Assembly: GCF_014650575.1 (NCBI RefSeq)
Contig: NZ_BMVF01000002.1
Span: forward strand, 496,001-560,000
Reading direction: 5' to 3'
Length of the DNA: 64,000 nt
DNA from: Streptomyces naganishii JCM 4654
Lineage (GTDB): Bacteria > Actinomycetota > Actinomycetes > Streptomycetales > Streptomycetaceae
The notes below the pieces were generated by a model. That model worked only from the letters and a program-made list of their open reading frames with translations. It was not told the DNA's origin and ran no database searches. Shown here in pieces: positions 18,559 through 27,462 of the stretch (position 1 is the stretch's first letter; every line of letters starts with the position of its first letter). A program made the position numbers and the translations under genes.

Positions 18559-20385
18559 ATGACTGAGAGCAACGGGTCCCTGCCGCGGGACCTGCGGGGA
18601 CCGATCGCACAGATGCCGGACTGGGAGAAGCGCTTCCGCGCGCCCCGCGTGTCGCTGCCCGACTGGGCGGAGGACGCGCCCGACCGCGCCCTGTTCGTGT
18701 CGAACGCGACGGGGACGTACGAGCTGTACGCCTGGGACCGGGCGAGCGGCGAGCAGCGCCAGGCGACGGACCGGCCCAACGGCACGACGGACGGTGTGCT
18801 CTCCCCGGACGGCGAGTGGATCTGGTGGTTCGACGACAAGGACGGGGACGAGTTCGGCATCTGGCGCCGCCAGCCCTTCACCGGCGGCCCCGACGAGCCG
18901 GCCGTGCCGGGCCTGGAGCCGTCCTACCCGGCGGGCCTGGCCCTCGGCCGTGACGGCCGTACGGCGGTGGTGGGCCGCTCCACCGACGAGGGCGGCACGA
19001 CGATCCACCTCGCACGCGCGGGCGAGGCTACCGTCGAGATCTACCGGCACCGCGAGTCCGCGGGCGTCGGCGACCTCTCCCACGACGGCACGCTGATCGC
19101 CGTCGAGCACACCGAGCACGGCGACGCGATGCACTCCGCGCTGCGCGTCCTGCGACCGGACGGCACGCCGGTCGCCGAGCTGGACGACACCAAGGGCGGC
19201 ACGGTCGAGCTGGGCCTGGAGGTGCTGGGCTTCGCCCCGGTCGAGGGCGACTCCCGGCTGCTGGTGGGGCATCAGCGCCGCGGCCGCTGGGAGCCGCTGG
19301 TGTGGGACGTGATCACGGGCGAGGAGACCGACCTGGCCCTGGAGCTGCCCGGTGACGTGAGCGCCGAGTGGTATCCCGACGGCAGCGGGCTGCTCGTCGT
19401 CCACAGCTTCGAGGCCCGCAGCGAGATCCTGCGCTACGACCTCGCCACCCGTGAGCTGGTCGCGATCCCCACCCTGCGCGGCACGGTGTCCGGCGCGACC
19501 GCCCGCCCGGACGGCAGCGTGGAGTACCTGTGGTCCTCGGCCGCGGAGCCGCCCGCGGTGCGCTCCACCGAGGGCGGGGTGGTCCTGGACCCGCCCGGCA
19601 TGAAGTGCCCCGGCTCGGTGCCGGTGGAGGACGTGTGGGTGGACGGCCCCGGCGGCCGCATCCACGCCCTGGTGCAGAAGCCGGCCGGCGCGACCGGCCC
19701 GCTGCCCACGGTCTTCGACATCCACGGCGGTCCCACCTGGCACGACAGCGACTCCTTCGCCGCCGGCCCGGCCGCCTGGGTCGACCACGGCTACGCGGTG
19801 GTCCGCGTCAACTACCGCGGTTCCACGGGTTACGGCCGCGCCTGGACCGACGCCCTCAAGCACCGGGTCGGCCTGATCGAGCTCGAGGACATCGCGGCGG
19901 TCCGCGAATGGGCGATCACCTCGGGCCTCGCCGACCCCGACCGCCTGGTCCTCACCGGCGGTTCCTGGGGCGGCTACCTCACCCTCCTCGGCCTCGGCAC
20001 CCAGCCGGAGGCGTGGACGCTCGGCATCGCCGCCGTCCCGGTCGCCGACTACGTCACGGCGTACCACGACGAGATGGAGGCACTGAAGGCCATGGACCGC
20101 ACCCTCCTGGGCGGCACGCCGGAGGAGGTCCCGGAGCGCTTCGAGGCGTCCTCCCCGATCACCTACGTCGACCGGGTGCGGGCCCCCGTCTACATCTCGG
20201 CGGGCGTCAACGACCCCCGCTGCCCCATCCGCCAGATCGACAACTACGTCAAACGCCTGGAGTCCCGCGGCGCCCTCCACGAGATCTACCGCTACGACGC
20301 GGGACACGGCTCACTGGTGGTGGACGAACGCATCAAACAGGTCCGCCTCGAACTCGACTTCGCGGCTCGCAACTTGCCCAACTGA
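18559..20385 (+). CDS. S9-family prolyl oligopeptidase-like serine peptidase
   Basis: 608 aa, no signal peptide, so cytoplasmic. The N-terminal two thirds form a beta-propeller-like region (repeated ...SPDGEWIWWFDDKDGD..., YPDGSGLLVVHS). The C-terminal alpha/beta-hydrolase domain has DIHGGPTWHDSDSF (oxyanion), the nucleophile GGSWGGYL, an Asp in GVNDPRCPIRQ and His in DAGHGSL. It probably cleaves short peptides after specific residues (acyl-aminoacyl or dipeptidyl peptidase type). The ATG at 18559 lacks a ribosome site and appears leaderless. Confidence 0.88.
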   Translation: MTESNGSLPRDLRGPIAQMPDWEKRFRAPRVSLPDWAEDAPDRALFVSNATGTYELYAWDRASGEQRQATDRPNGTTDGVLSPDGEWIWWFDDKDGDEFGIWRRQPFTGGPDEPAVPGLEPSYPAGLALGRDGRTAVVGRSTDEGGTTIHLARAGEATVEIYRHRESAGVGDLSHDGTLIAVEHTEHGDAMHSALRVLRPDGTPVAELDDTKGGTVELGLEVLGFAPVEGDSRLLVGHQRRGRWEPLVWDVITGEETDLALELPGDVSAEWYPDGSGLLVVHSFEARSEILRYDLATRELVAIPTLRGTVSGATARPDGSVEYLWSSAAEPPAVRSTEGGVVLDPPGMKCPGSVPVEDVWVDGPGGRIHALVQKPAGATGPLPTVFDIHGGPTWHDSDSFAAGPAAWVDHGYAVVRVNYRGSTGYGRAWTDALKHRVGLIELEDIAAVREWAITSGLADPDRLVLTGGSWGGYLTLLGLGTQPEAWTLGIAAVPVADYVTAYHDEMEALKAMDRTLLGGTPEEVPERFEASSPITYVDRVRAPVYISAGVNDPRCPIRQIDNYVKRLESRGALHEIYRYDAGHGSLVVDERIKQVRLELDFAARNLPN

Positions 20386-20931
20386 ACATTCGGCCGACGG
20401 CCGGCCCGGCCCGGGGACGGCCCCCACCACTGCCACCGCGACCGAGCTGAGGGCCGGTCCCGCCGCACCCCGACCCGAGGACCCGTCCGGGACTTGGCGG
20501 GCCGGGGCCGCGGACCGCACCGGGCCGGGACCTGGCGGCCGGGGGGCCCGGGCCCCGAGCTGAGGGTTCGGCCGGGGCCGCGGGCCGCGCCGGGCCGGGC
20601 CGGGCCTGCAGATCGGGGTTCAGGCCGCAGGCCGGAGTCCGGCGGTGGCCTGGTCGGCGAGGGCGCCGGCTGCGGCCGCAAGAAGGGCGCCGCGTGATCC
20701 CTGGCCGGGGTCCGGGCCGCAGGCCGCGGGGCCTGACGTTGGCGGACGATGTCCGCCCCCTCAGGTCCCCGTGCGTTCCCGCGCGCTGCGGCCCAGCAGT
20801 TTCGTGAGGGCGTGTCGGCCGCGGGGCCCGGGCCCCGAGCCGAGGGCTCGGTCGGGGCCGCGGGCCGTGCCGGGCCTGCGGCTTGGGCCGGAGACTGGGC
20901 CCGGGGGAGGGGGCGGCCCGTGACCGGTCTC
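20386..20931. repeat. GC-rich intergenic region with a 52-bp imperfect direct repeat
   Basis: About 545 bp without a credible gene; the open frames here are low-complexity Arg/Gly/Pro. A block starting GGGGCCCGGGCCCCGAG at 20543-20594 recurs at 20823-20874, 280 bp away, with a handful of changes. Each block begins with a GC palindrome. No promoter for the downstream genes lies here because both flanking genes end in this region. Confidence 0.7.
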
Positions 20932-22992
20932 TCAGGGGGCCGTGGGGTGGCGGGGGCGGCGGCCCAGGAGTTCTGCGAGGCCGCGGCGGGTCGCTGCCAG
21001 GACCACCCGGTCCTCGCGGCGCAGGACGTACGTCGCGGGCAGGTTCCAGATCAGGGCCGTCCCCGGACGGCCCCCGCGCCCCGCCGCCTCCTCCGTCGCG
21101 TCGTCGGCGCCGGCGTCCCGCCGCTCACCGCGCGCCCCGGACGCCCCCGCCGCGCCCGCGTCCAGCGCGAGCACCCGCCAGTACCCCGCGCGGAACGCCT
21201 CCGCGACCGTGCGCCCCTCCAGTTGCGGATGCCCGCCCACGTCCACCGACGCGAACAGCAGCACCCGCCGCTCCACCGGGATCGCCCCGAGGATCTGCCG
21301 GCCGAACATCGCCCCGGCGAAGGCGGGCGCCGCCAGGTGCGACACGCTCCGGCTCCGGGTCAGCGCCCGCGGATGCGCGGCCCGCAGGGTGCGGTACACC
21401 GCGGTCGCGAAGTCGTCGTCGTAGAGCCGCAGCACCACTCGCAGATCCGGCCGTACGGACCGCGCGTACAGCGCCGCCTCCAGGTTGGTCGTGTCCGCGC
21501 TGGTCACCGCGAGCAGCGCGTGCGCGCGGTGGATCTTCGCCGCCTCCAGCACCCCCTCCTGCGTGACGTCCCCGAGCACCACCGGCACCCGCAGCCGCCG
21601 CGCCGTCGCCAGCCCCCGCGCCTCGGGATCGGACTCCACGCACACCACCGGGATGTGCAGCTCGCGCAGCCGCGTCAGCACCCGCGTGCCGATCTTGCCG
21701 AGCCCCAGCAGCACCACGTGCCCGCCCAGCCCGCGCGGCGGCTTGCGCAGCCCGGACGCCGACCGGAAGGTCCCGAGCGCCTCCAGCACCGCGGCCAGCA
21801 GCACCGGCAGCAACAGCAACCCCACGAGCCCGGACAGCAGTTGGAGCACCTGCCGCCCGAGCGGCTTGCCCAGTGCGGGATCGTCGATGGCGAACAGGTC
21901 CAGCAGCGTCAGGTACAGCGCGCCCAGCGGATGCACCCCCGTCACCAGCCACAGCGCCACCGCGAGCGCGAACACGCACGCCACCAGGCCCGCCAGCGAC
22001 CACCGCAGCCGCCGCGAGAACAACGACGCCAGCGGCCCCGCGACCCCGACCCCGCCCCGGCCGCCGCGCCCGGCCGACAACGGCGGACCGGCGGCGTACG
22101 ACACCTGCTCCAGCACCACCGTGCCGCGCCCGGTGGCCGCCCGCACCATCGCCTCGTCCGGCAGCAGCCGCGGCCGCTGCTCGCCGCTGCCCTCGGACCC
22201 GTCCGCGCCCGCCGGATCGCTGCTCGTCGCCGACAGCAGCGCGAGCGTGCACAGTCCCGGGTCGGCGACCTGCCCCGGCGCGGGCGGCGGCCGCTCCACC
22301 GCGCGCAGCAGCAGCCCGTCGGTCTGCACGACCTTGCTGGTTCCGGCCACGGCGGTGGCCGCGAGGGCGGGGGCGGCGGTGTCGGCGTCCGACAGCACCG
22401 TCGTGGAGGCGTCGGCGTCACCCCCGCCGTCGGCCCCCTCGCCGCCACCGCCGCCCTCGCGGAGCGCCAACGCGGCCGCCTGGTCGAGGAGTTCCTCGAT
22501 GTGCTGGCCGAGCCGCCGGTTGTAGAGGCGCAGCACGAGCCGCAGCCTGGGGTTGAGCCGGCGGGCGGTGAGCGCGGCCCGGATGTTGGTCTCGTCGTCT
22601 TCGTACACCAGCGCCATGGCCGCGGCCCGCTCCACGCCCGCCTCCGCGAGCACCGCCTCGGTCAGCTCGGAGACCTCCAGCGCGCGGTCGTCGCCGGGCA
22701 ACCGGCCGTTGCCGCCGCCCCCGGCCGGGCTTCCGTTGCCCCCGGCCCGGCTCACCGCCGCGCTCACCACCCGGTCCACCCGGTCGAGCAGCGCGGAAGT
22801 GCCCCGGGCGCGGCCGACCACCGGCGGCCGCACCACGTGCTCGGCCGGTGGCACGACGAGCGTCACGTGCTCCCCGTACACCCCGCGCAACTCGGCGGCC
22901 AGCCGGTGCGCGAGCCCGTCGTCCCCGCACACCACCATGTGCGCGCCCGCGCCGTCCCCCGGCGCACCACCCTGATACGGAACGCTCCCCAC
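20932..22992 (-). CDS. membrane protein with two TrkA-N/RCK-like domains (ion channel-like)
   Basis: 686 aa. N-terminal nucleotide-binding region (HMVVCGDDGLAHRLAAEL), then a Gly/Asp-rich linker near 180-200, two hydrophobic segments (WSLAGLVACVFALAVALWLVTG at about 330, and QLLSGLVGLLLLPVLLAAVLEALG), and a second Rossmann domain (GHVVLLGLGKIGTRVL, CVESDP, LGDVTQEGVLEAA). This resembles Castor/Pollux-type or Kch-like proteins in which RCK domains gate an ion path. A selectivity filter (TVGYG) is absent, so ion transport is not certain. The start at GTG 22992 is weakly supported; ATG 22938 is possible. Confidence 0.7.
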   Translation of the reverse strand: MGSVPYQGGAPGDGAGAHMVVCGDDGLAHRLAAELRGVYGEHVTLVVPPAEHVVRPPVVGRARGTSALLDRVDRVVSAAVSRAGGNGSPAGGGGNGRLPGDDRALEVSELTEAVLAEAGVERAAAMALVYEDDETNIRAALTARRLNPRLRLVLRLYNRRLGQHIEELLDQAAALALREGGGGGEGADGGGDADASTTVLSDADTAAPALAATAVAGTSKVVQTDGLLLRAVERPPPAPGQVADPGLCTLALLSATSSDPAGADGSEGSGEQRPRLLPDEAMVRAATGRGTVVLEQVSYAAGPPLSAGRGGRGGVGVAGPLASLFSRRLRWSLAGLVACVFALAVALWLVTGVHPLGALYLTLLDLFAIDDPALGKPLGRQVLQLLSGLVGLLLLPVLLAAVLEALGTFRSASGLRKPPRGLGGHVVLLGLGKIGTRVLTRLRELHIPVVCVESDPEARGLATARRLRVPVVLGDVTQEGVLEAAKIHRAHALLAVTSADTTNLEAALYARSVRPDLRVVLRLYDDDFATAVYRTLRAAHPRALTRSRSVSHLAAPAFAGAMFGRQILGAIPVERRVLLFASVDVGGHPQLEGRTVAEAFRAGYWRVLALDAGAAGASGARGERRDAGADDATEEAAGRGGRPGTALIWNLPATYVLRREDRVVLAATRRGLAELLGRRPRHPTAP

Positions 22993-23135
22993 GCCGGGAA
23001 AGACTGCCCCAAGGTGACCGCCGGTTCCAGAATTCGGCCCCGGTCGGTGCCCCGGCCGGTGAACAGTCGGGGGCTCTGGGCCGTACGGGAGAAAAGGGAG
23101 CAGAACCAGCCCAGCCCGCCGGAGGTAGCGCGCAC

Positions 23136-24182
23136 GTGGCCATCACCAGACCAGCCCCGCCGGGCTCGGCCCACGCCGACGAGCGCTCCGGCCCGGGCGC
23201 ACCGGCCGGCGGGCCCGGACCCGAGCGGGACGGCTGGCACCTCACCTCCCCGGTCGCCCTGACCCTGCTCCTGCTCGTCGTGGTCGTCGCGCAGGGCCCC
23301 CTCCGCGGGGCGCTGTCCGCGCCGGTGATGCAGAGCTGGATGACCGTGTTCGTCGCCGTGGTGGTGCAGGCCCTGCCCTTCCTCGTGCTCGGCGTACTGC
23401 TGTCGGCGGCCATCGCGGTGTTCGTACCGCCGTCGTTCTTCGCCCGCGCGCTGCCCAGCCGTCCCGCCCTCGCCGTCCCGGTCGCCGGGGTGGCCGGCGC
23501 GGTGCTGCCCGGCTGCGAGTGCGCGTCCGTGCCGGTGGCCGGCGCCCTGGTCCGGCGGGGCGTCACCCCGGCCGCGGCGATCGCGTTCCTGCTCTCCGCC
23601 CCCGCCATCAACCCGATCGTGCTGACCGCCACCGCCGTGGCCTTCCCCCGCGACCCGGAGATGGTCCTCGCCCGCTTCGCCGCGAGCCTGCTGGTGGCCT
23701 GCGCGATGGGCTGGCTGTGGCAGCGCCTGGGCCGCGCCGACTGGCTGCGCCCGCCCGCCCGCGCCTCCCACGAGGGCGGCGGCAAGGGCGAGGCCTTCTG
23801 GGGCTCGGTGCGCCACGACGTGATGCACGCCGGCGGTTTCCTGGTCGTGGGCGCGATGGCCGCCGCGACCCTGAAGGCGGTCGCCCCCGCGAGCTGGCTG
23901 CGCACGGCGGCCGGCAACCCGTTCGTCGCCGTCCTCGCGCTGGCCGTCCTCGCCGTCCTGCTGTCGATCTGCTCGGAGGCGGACGCCTTCGTGGCGGCCT
24001 CGCTGACGCAGTTCTCGCCGACGGCCAAGCTGGTGTTCCTGGTCGTGGGGCCGATGATCGACCTGAAGCTGTTCGCCATGCAGACGGGCACCTTCGGCCG
24101 CCGCTTCGCCCTGCGCTTCGCGCCCGCCACCTTCGTCCTGGCCGTGCTGGGCGCCGTACTGACCGGGGCGGTGCTGCTGTGA
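23136..24182 (+). CDS. permease of the DUF318/ArsP-like family
   Basis: 348 aa, about eight to nine membrane helices after a 35-residue hydrophilic start. Family motifs: LPGCECASVPVAGALVRRG (the CxC segment), FLLSAPAINPIVLTATAVAF, SEADAFVAASL, and VGPMIDLKLFAM. Members export or exchange unknown substrates; the CEC motif hints at metal or metalloid handling. GGAGGT lies 9 nt before the GTG at 23136. It overlaps the DUF1980 partner gene by 4 bp (GTGA), a conserved pairing. Confidence 0.82.
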   Translation: MAITRPAPPGSAHADERSGPGAPAGGPGPERDGWHLTSPVALTLLLLVVVVAQGPLRGALSAPVMQSWMTVFVAVVVQALPFLVLGVLLSAAIAVFVPPSFFARALPSRPALAVPVAGVAGAVLPGCECASVPVAGALVRRGVTPAAAIAFLLSAPAINPIVLTATAVAFPRDPEMVLARFAASLLVACAMGWLWQRLGRADWLRPPARASHEGGGKGEAFWGSVRHDVMHAGGFLVVGAMAAATLKAVAPASWLRTAAGNPFVAVLALAVLAVLLSICSEADAFVAASLTQFSPTAKLVFLVVGPMIDLKLFAMQTGTFGRRFALRFAPATFVLAVLGAVLTGAVLL

Positions 24183-24898
24183 ACCGGCAGGCGCAGTCGG
24201 TGGTGATGTTCCTGGTCGGCGCGGCCCTGCTGCACGCGGGCCTCAGCGGCCTCTACCTGCGCTACGTCAAGGCGGCCCTGCAGCCCCTGCTGCTGGCGTC
24301 GGGAGCGGTGCTCGTCGTGACGGCGCTCATGACGCTCTGGTACGAGCGCAGGAGACGCCACGCCCCGGAGGAAGAACACGGGCACGCGCACCGCGAACCC
24401 CGCGTCTCCTGGCTCCTCGTCCTCCCCCTCTTCGCGCTGATCCTCGTCGCCCCGCCCGCCCTCGGCTCCTACAGCGCCGTCCGCACGGGCACGGCCCTGC
24501 AGAAGCCGTACGCCTACGAGGCCCTGCCCAAGTCCGACCCGCTGCCGCTCAGCGTGGTCGACTACGCCGGCCGCGCGGTCTACGGCCACGGCCGCTCGAT
24601 CGCCGGCCGCCGCCTGAGGATCACGGGCTTCGTGGCGCTGGACCGCGGCGGTGCGCCGTACCTCGTCCGCATGGCGCTGAACTGCTGTGCAGCGGACGCC
24701 CAGCCCGTCAAGATCGCCCTGACCGGCCACGTCCCGCCGGTCCTCGAGCCCGACACCTGGCTGGAGGTCACCGGCGCGTACACCGCCCGTCAGACGCGCG
24801 ACCCGGTCAACAACGGCCCGATCCCCTACCTCGACGTCACCGGGGCCAGGCCGGTACCGACACCGCACGACCCGTACGACGAGACCTGGAACCAGTAG
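24179..24898 (+). CDS. TIGR03943/DUF1980 family partner of the permease
   Basis: 239 aa. Two N-terminal helices (VVMFLVGAALLHAG, LQPLLLASGAVLVVTALMTLWY), a His-rich cytosolic loop (EEEHGHAHREPR), a third helix, and an outer domain with LNCCAADAQPVKIAL, the Cys-Cys motif of the family. It is the obligate partner of the DUF318 permease (YcgR/YcgQ pair in Bacillus); zinc-related roles have been suggested but are not proven. Its last 9 codons with the stop are duplicated downstream. Confidence 0.82.
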   Translation: MNRQAQSVVMFLVGAALLHAGLSGLYLRYVKAALQPLLLASGAVLVVTALMTLWYERRRRHAPEEEHGHAHREPRVSWLLVLPLFALILVAPPALGSYSAVRTGTALQKPYAYEALPKSDPLPLSVVDYAGRAVYGHGRSIAGRRLRITGFVALDRGGAPYLVRMALNCCAADAQPVKIALTGHVPPVLEPDTWLEVTGAYTARQTRDPVNNGPIPYLDVTGARPVPTPHDPYDETWNQ

Positions 24899-24931
24899 CC
24901 CGAAGACGAGACATGGAACCAGTAGCCCGAA
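24878..24931. repeat. 27-bp in-frame duplication of a gene end with its stop codon
   Basis: 24878-24904 and 24905-24931 differ at a single base. Each encodes DETWNQ followed by TAG and CCC GAA. The repeat length is a multiple of three, so readthrough of the first stop would add PEDETWNQ and meet a second TAG in the same frame. Confidence 0.9.
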
Positions 24932-24936
24932 AAGGA

Positions 24937-24959
24937 GTGGCCGGTGACGAGCCGGCCAC
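24937..24959 (+). terminator. hairpin after the DUF1980 gene
   Basis: GTGGCCGG (24937-24944) and CCGGCCAC (24952-24959) form a perfect 8-bp stem with a 7-nt loop. It lies just after the duplicated stop and just before the next promoter. Confidence 0.6.
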
Positions 24960-24961
24960 CC

Positions 24962-25107
24962 TAGGCTGACGGCACTTCGAAGAGGCCTCCCCGGAAGTAC
25001 GCCGCAGAGCGGGAGCGTCCCACCCCGCGCGGGTGCCGGAGGGGCGGCAAGGGTCCTTGGCGACCCGTTTTCCGCCCTTCCCGCCTTACCGACTACGGAG
25101 GCTCTTC
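24962..25107 (+). promoter_or_regulatory. promoter and ~130-nt structured leader of the LLM oxidoreductase
   Basis: TAGGCT at 24962-24967 is a good -10, giving a leader of about 130 nt. Within it, GGCGG (25043-25047) pairs with CCGCC (25072-25076) around an inner stem GGGTC/GACCC (25051-25055/25062-25066). A normal ribosome site (GGAGG) follows near the ATG. I checked the leader by eye against SAM, cobalamin, TPP and glycine riboswitch signatures and saw no match. Confidence 0.45.
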
Positions 25108-25953
25108 ATGAACGTGGGCATCGGCCTGCCCGTCGGCGATCCGGCCACCCTTCTCACCTGGGCCCGGCGCGCCGAGCACGGCCCCTTCACCACCCTCGGC
25201 CTGCTCGACCGGCTCGTCTACGACAACCCCGAACCGCTGGTCGCCCTCGCCGTGCTGGCGGGCGCGACCTGCCGCGTCCGCGTCCAGACCGAGGTGCTGC
25301 TCGCCCCCCTGCGCGACACCGCGCTGCTGGCCAAGCAGGCGGCCACGCTGGACCGGATGACCGGCGGCCGCCTCGTCCTCGGGCTCGGCGTCGGCGGCCG
25401 GGAGGACGACCACCGGGCCGCGGGCACCGACATCCGCACCCGTGGCCGCCGCATGGACGACCAGATGGCGCTGCTGTGCCGTCTGTGGTCGGGCGAGCCG
25501 TACGGCGACGGCGTGGGCCCCATCGGCCCGGCCCCCGCCCGCCCGGACGGCCCCGAGGTGCTCTTCGGCGGCTTCAGGCCCGCCGCCCTGGAACGCGTGG
25601 CCAGGTGGGGCGACGGCTTCCTCGCGGCGGCGCCCCCGTCCTGGGCCGGCGGCCTGTTCGACACGGTCCGCGCGCAGTGGCGCGAGTACGGCCGTACCGG
25701 CGCCCCGCGCATCGTCGCCCAGGTGAACGTGGCCCTCGGCCCGCCGCCGGTCGTCGAGGAGGCCCGGGCCGCCATGCACGCGTACTACGCCTTCACCGGC
25801 ACGCCCGACCGGATGGTGTCCGGCATGCTCACCACCGCGCGGGAGATCCGCGGGGCCATCGGCGCCTACGGGGACCTGGGCGCCGACGAGGTGATGCTCT
25901 ACTGCCACGGCGCCGACCCCGCCCAGGCCGACCGCCTGGCCGACCTGCTCTGA
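25108..25953 (+). CDS. LLM-class (luciferase-like, probably F420-dependent) oxidoreductase
   Basis: 281 aa TIM-barrel. Typical features: NVGIGLPVGDPATLLTWARRAE, TLGLLDRLVYDNPEPLVALA, LLAKQAATLDRMTGGRLVLGLGVGGREDD (the class signature), and FGGFRPAALERVARWGDGF. Streptomyces members of this type mostly use F420; the substrate is unknown. The ATG at 25108 has GGAGG 6 nt upstream. It is a single gene between a terminator and a sigma-factor gene, with an unusually long leader. Confidence 0.82.
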   Translation: MNVGIGLPVGDPATLLTWARRAEHGPFTTLGLLDRLVYDNPEPLVALAVLAGATCRVRVQTEVLLAPLRDTALLAKQAATLDRMTGGRLVLGLGVGGREDDHRAAGTDIRTRGRRMDDQMALLCRLWSGEPYGDGVGPIGPAPARPDGPEVLFGGFRPAALERVARWGDGFLAAAPPSWAGGLFDTVRAQWREYGRTGAPRIVAQVNVALGPPPVVEEARAAMHAYYAFTGTPDRMVSGMLTTAREIRGAIGAYGDLGADEVMLYCHGADPAQADRLADLL

Positions 25954-26099
25954 CCCGCGCGGAACCCGGGGTCACCGCGGGCACGACGGCACGAATCGAC
26001 ACGACAGCGCGACGGGAGGACGGCGGCGCGGAAGAATCGGAGGCGGAACGCGGGATTGCGCGCCGCCGGGCAATCCCGGGTGGCGTACGAACCGTATGT

Positions 26100-26699
26100 A
26101 TGGATATGTCGAGATTCCGGTTCCCTGTGGGTCGTCTCCCGGACGAGGCTCTGCTGTCCGGGCTGGCCGGCGGTGACCCGGAGCTCGCCGTCAGCTTCGT
26201 ACGGCGGTTCCAGCACCGGGTCTTCGGCGTCGCCATCGCCGTCACCGGGGACCCGCAGCTCGCCGAGGACATCGCGCAGCAGACCTTCGAGCGGGCGTGG
26301 CGCCACGCGCAGATCTACGACTCGCGGCGCGGCTCGGTCACGACCTGGCTGACCACGATCGCCCACAACCTCGCCATCGACGCGGTCCGTTCACGGCGGC
26401 CCGAGCCGGTGGCGCCCGAGGATCTGGACGCGATCCTGGGCGTGGTCAGCGAGACGCCCGAGCAGCACGCGCTGGCCGACGAGGCGTCGTCCCGGCTGCG
26501 GGCCGCGGTCGCCGAGCTGCCGCCCGAGCAGGGCCGGGCCCTGGTGCTGGCCGGCATCTACGGCATGACCGCCCAGCAGGTCGCCGACTGGGAACGGATA
26601 CCTCTGGGCACCGCCAAGACCCGGATCCGTACCGCGATGGGCAAACTGCGGACCGCGCTCGCGGCCCCCTCCGTGCGGCGAGGCGACCATGCCCAGTGA
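26100..26699 (+). CDS. ECF RNA polymerase sigma factor
   Basis: 199 aa. Region 2: ELAVSFVRRFQHRVFGVAIAV, LAEDIAQQTFERAWRHAQIYD, GSVTTWLTTIAHNLAIDAVR; region 4: LPPEQGRALVLAGIYGMTAQQVADWERIPLGTAKTRI. It overlaps the zinc-finger anti-sigma gene by 11 bp, the standard regulator pair. The start is ATG 26100 or 26106; there is no strong ribosome site and GTATGT lies just upstream, so the message may be leaderless. The signal it answers is unknown. Confidence 0.88.
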   Translation: MDMSRFRFPVGRLPDEALLSGLAGGDPELAVSFVRRFQHRVFGVAIAVTGDPQLAEDIAQQTFERAWRHAQIYDSRRGSVTTWLTTIAHNLAIDAVRSRRPEPVAPEDLDAILGVVSETPEQHALADEASSRLRAAVAELPPEQGRALVLAGIYGMTAQQVADWERIPLGTAKTRIRTAMGKLRTALAAPSVRRGDHAQ

Positions 26700-27444
26700 C
26701 GTGAACTGCCAGGAACTGCGCGGGATCGGCGCCGAACTCGCCCTCGGCGTGCTGCCGGGCCGGGAGCGGGCGGGCGCGGTCGCGCATCTCGACCGGTGCG
26801 CGTACTGCCGGGAGTACGTCCAGCAGCTCACCCAGGTCGGCGACCGGCTGATCGGTCTGCTGCCGGGCAGCGAACCGCCGGTCGGGTTCGAGACCCGTGT
26901 GGCGCAGGCGCTGAAGCAGCTGGCGGCGGCGCACGAGGGGCGCCCGCACGCCCGCGCGAGCGGCCTGCGCGCGGGTGCGTTCGGCCGGCTCCGGCCGCGG
27001 CTCGCGGCCGCCGGGGCCGCGCTCGTCCTCGCCATCGGGTTCGGCGGCTGGTCGGTCGGTACGGCGATCGAGGCCACCATGGCCCGGCCCGCGGCGCCCT
27101 CGGGCGGGCAGACCGGCATGCTGTGGGGAGGGCTGACCTCAACCCAGTCCCGGGTCGGCAGGCCCGCCGGCGAGGTCTACGCCCACCCCGGCTACCCGGG
27201 CTGGGTCTACATGTCCGTCGACCTCTCCCAGGCCGGCACCCCGTACAGCGGCAAGGTCTCCTGCGTGCTGGTGCGCAAGGACGGCAGCACGGTGCGCGCG
27301 GGGAGCTTCACCCTGCACAAAGGCCAGGGCTCCTGGGGCGCCCCCGTCTCCGTCGACCCGCGCAGCCTCGCGGGTGCCCGCGTGACGGCGGCGGACGGCC
27401 ATGTCCTGGCGGGCGCCCGCTTCGCCATGGGCGCGGAGACCTGA
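26689..27444 (+). CDS. zinc-finger anti-sigma factor, membrane-bound
   Basis: 251 aa. The N-terminus has the ZAS motif HLDRCAYC (His-x3-Cys-x2-Cys, residues 33-40), which binds the cognate sigma factor, and a second cysteine at position 7. One membrane helix (LAAAGAALVLAIGFGGWSVG, about 104-123) leads to an outer domain of the RskA type (GYPGWVYMSVDLSQAGTPYSGKVSC in part; VRAGSFTLHKGQGSWGAPV). RskA-like proteins are cleaved at the membrane to release the sigma factor. Overlap with the sigma gene confirms the pairing. Confidence 0.88.
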   Translation: MPSDVNCQELRGIGAELALGVLPGRERAGAVAHLDRCAYCREYVQQLTQVGDRLIGLLPGSEPPVGFETRVAQALKQLAAAHEGRPHARASGLRAGAFGRLRPRLAAAGAALVLAIGFGGWSVGTAIEATMARPAAPSGGQTGMLWGGLTSTQSRVGRPAGEVYAHPGYPGWVYMSVDLSQAGTPYSGKVSCVLVRKDGSTVRAGSFTLHKGQGSWGAPVSVDPRSLAGARVTAADGHVLAGARFAMGAET

Positions 27445-27462
27445 GCGGGGCGTCGCGGGGCC

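Noticed and set aside
24975..25107. Known riboswitch (SAM, cobalamin, TPP or glycine)
   Set aside because: Conserved cores of these classes are not present; only generic stems are visible.
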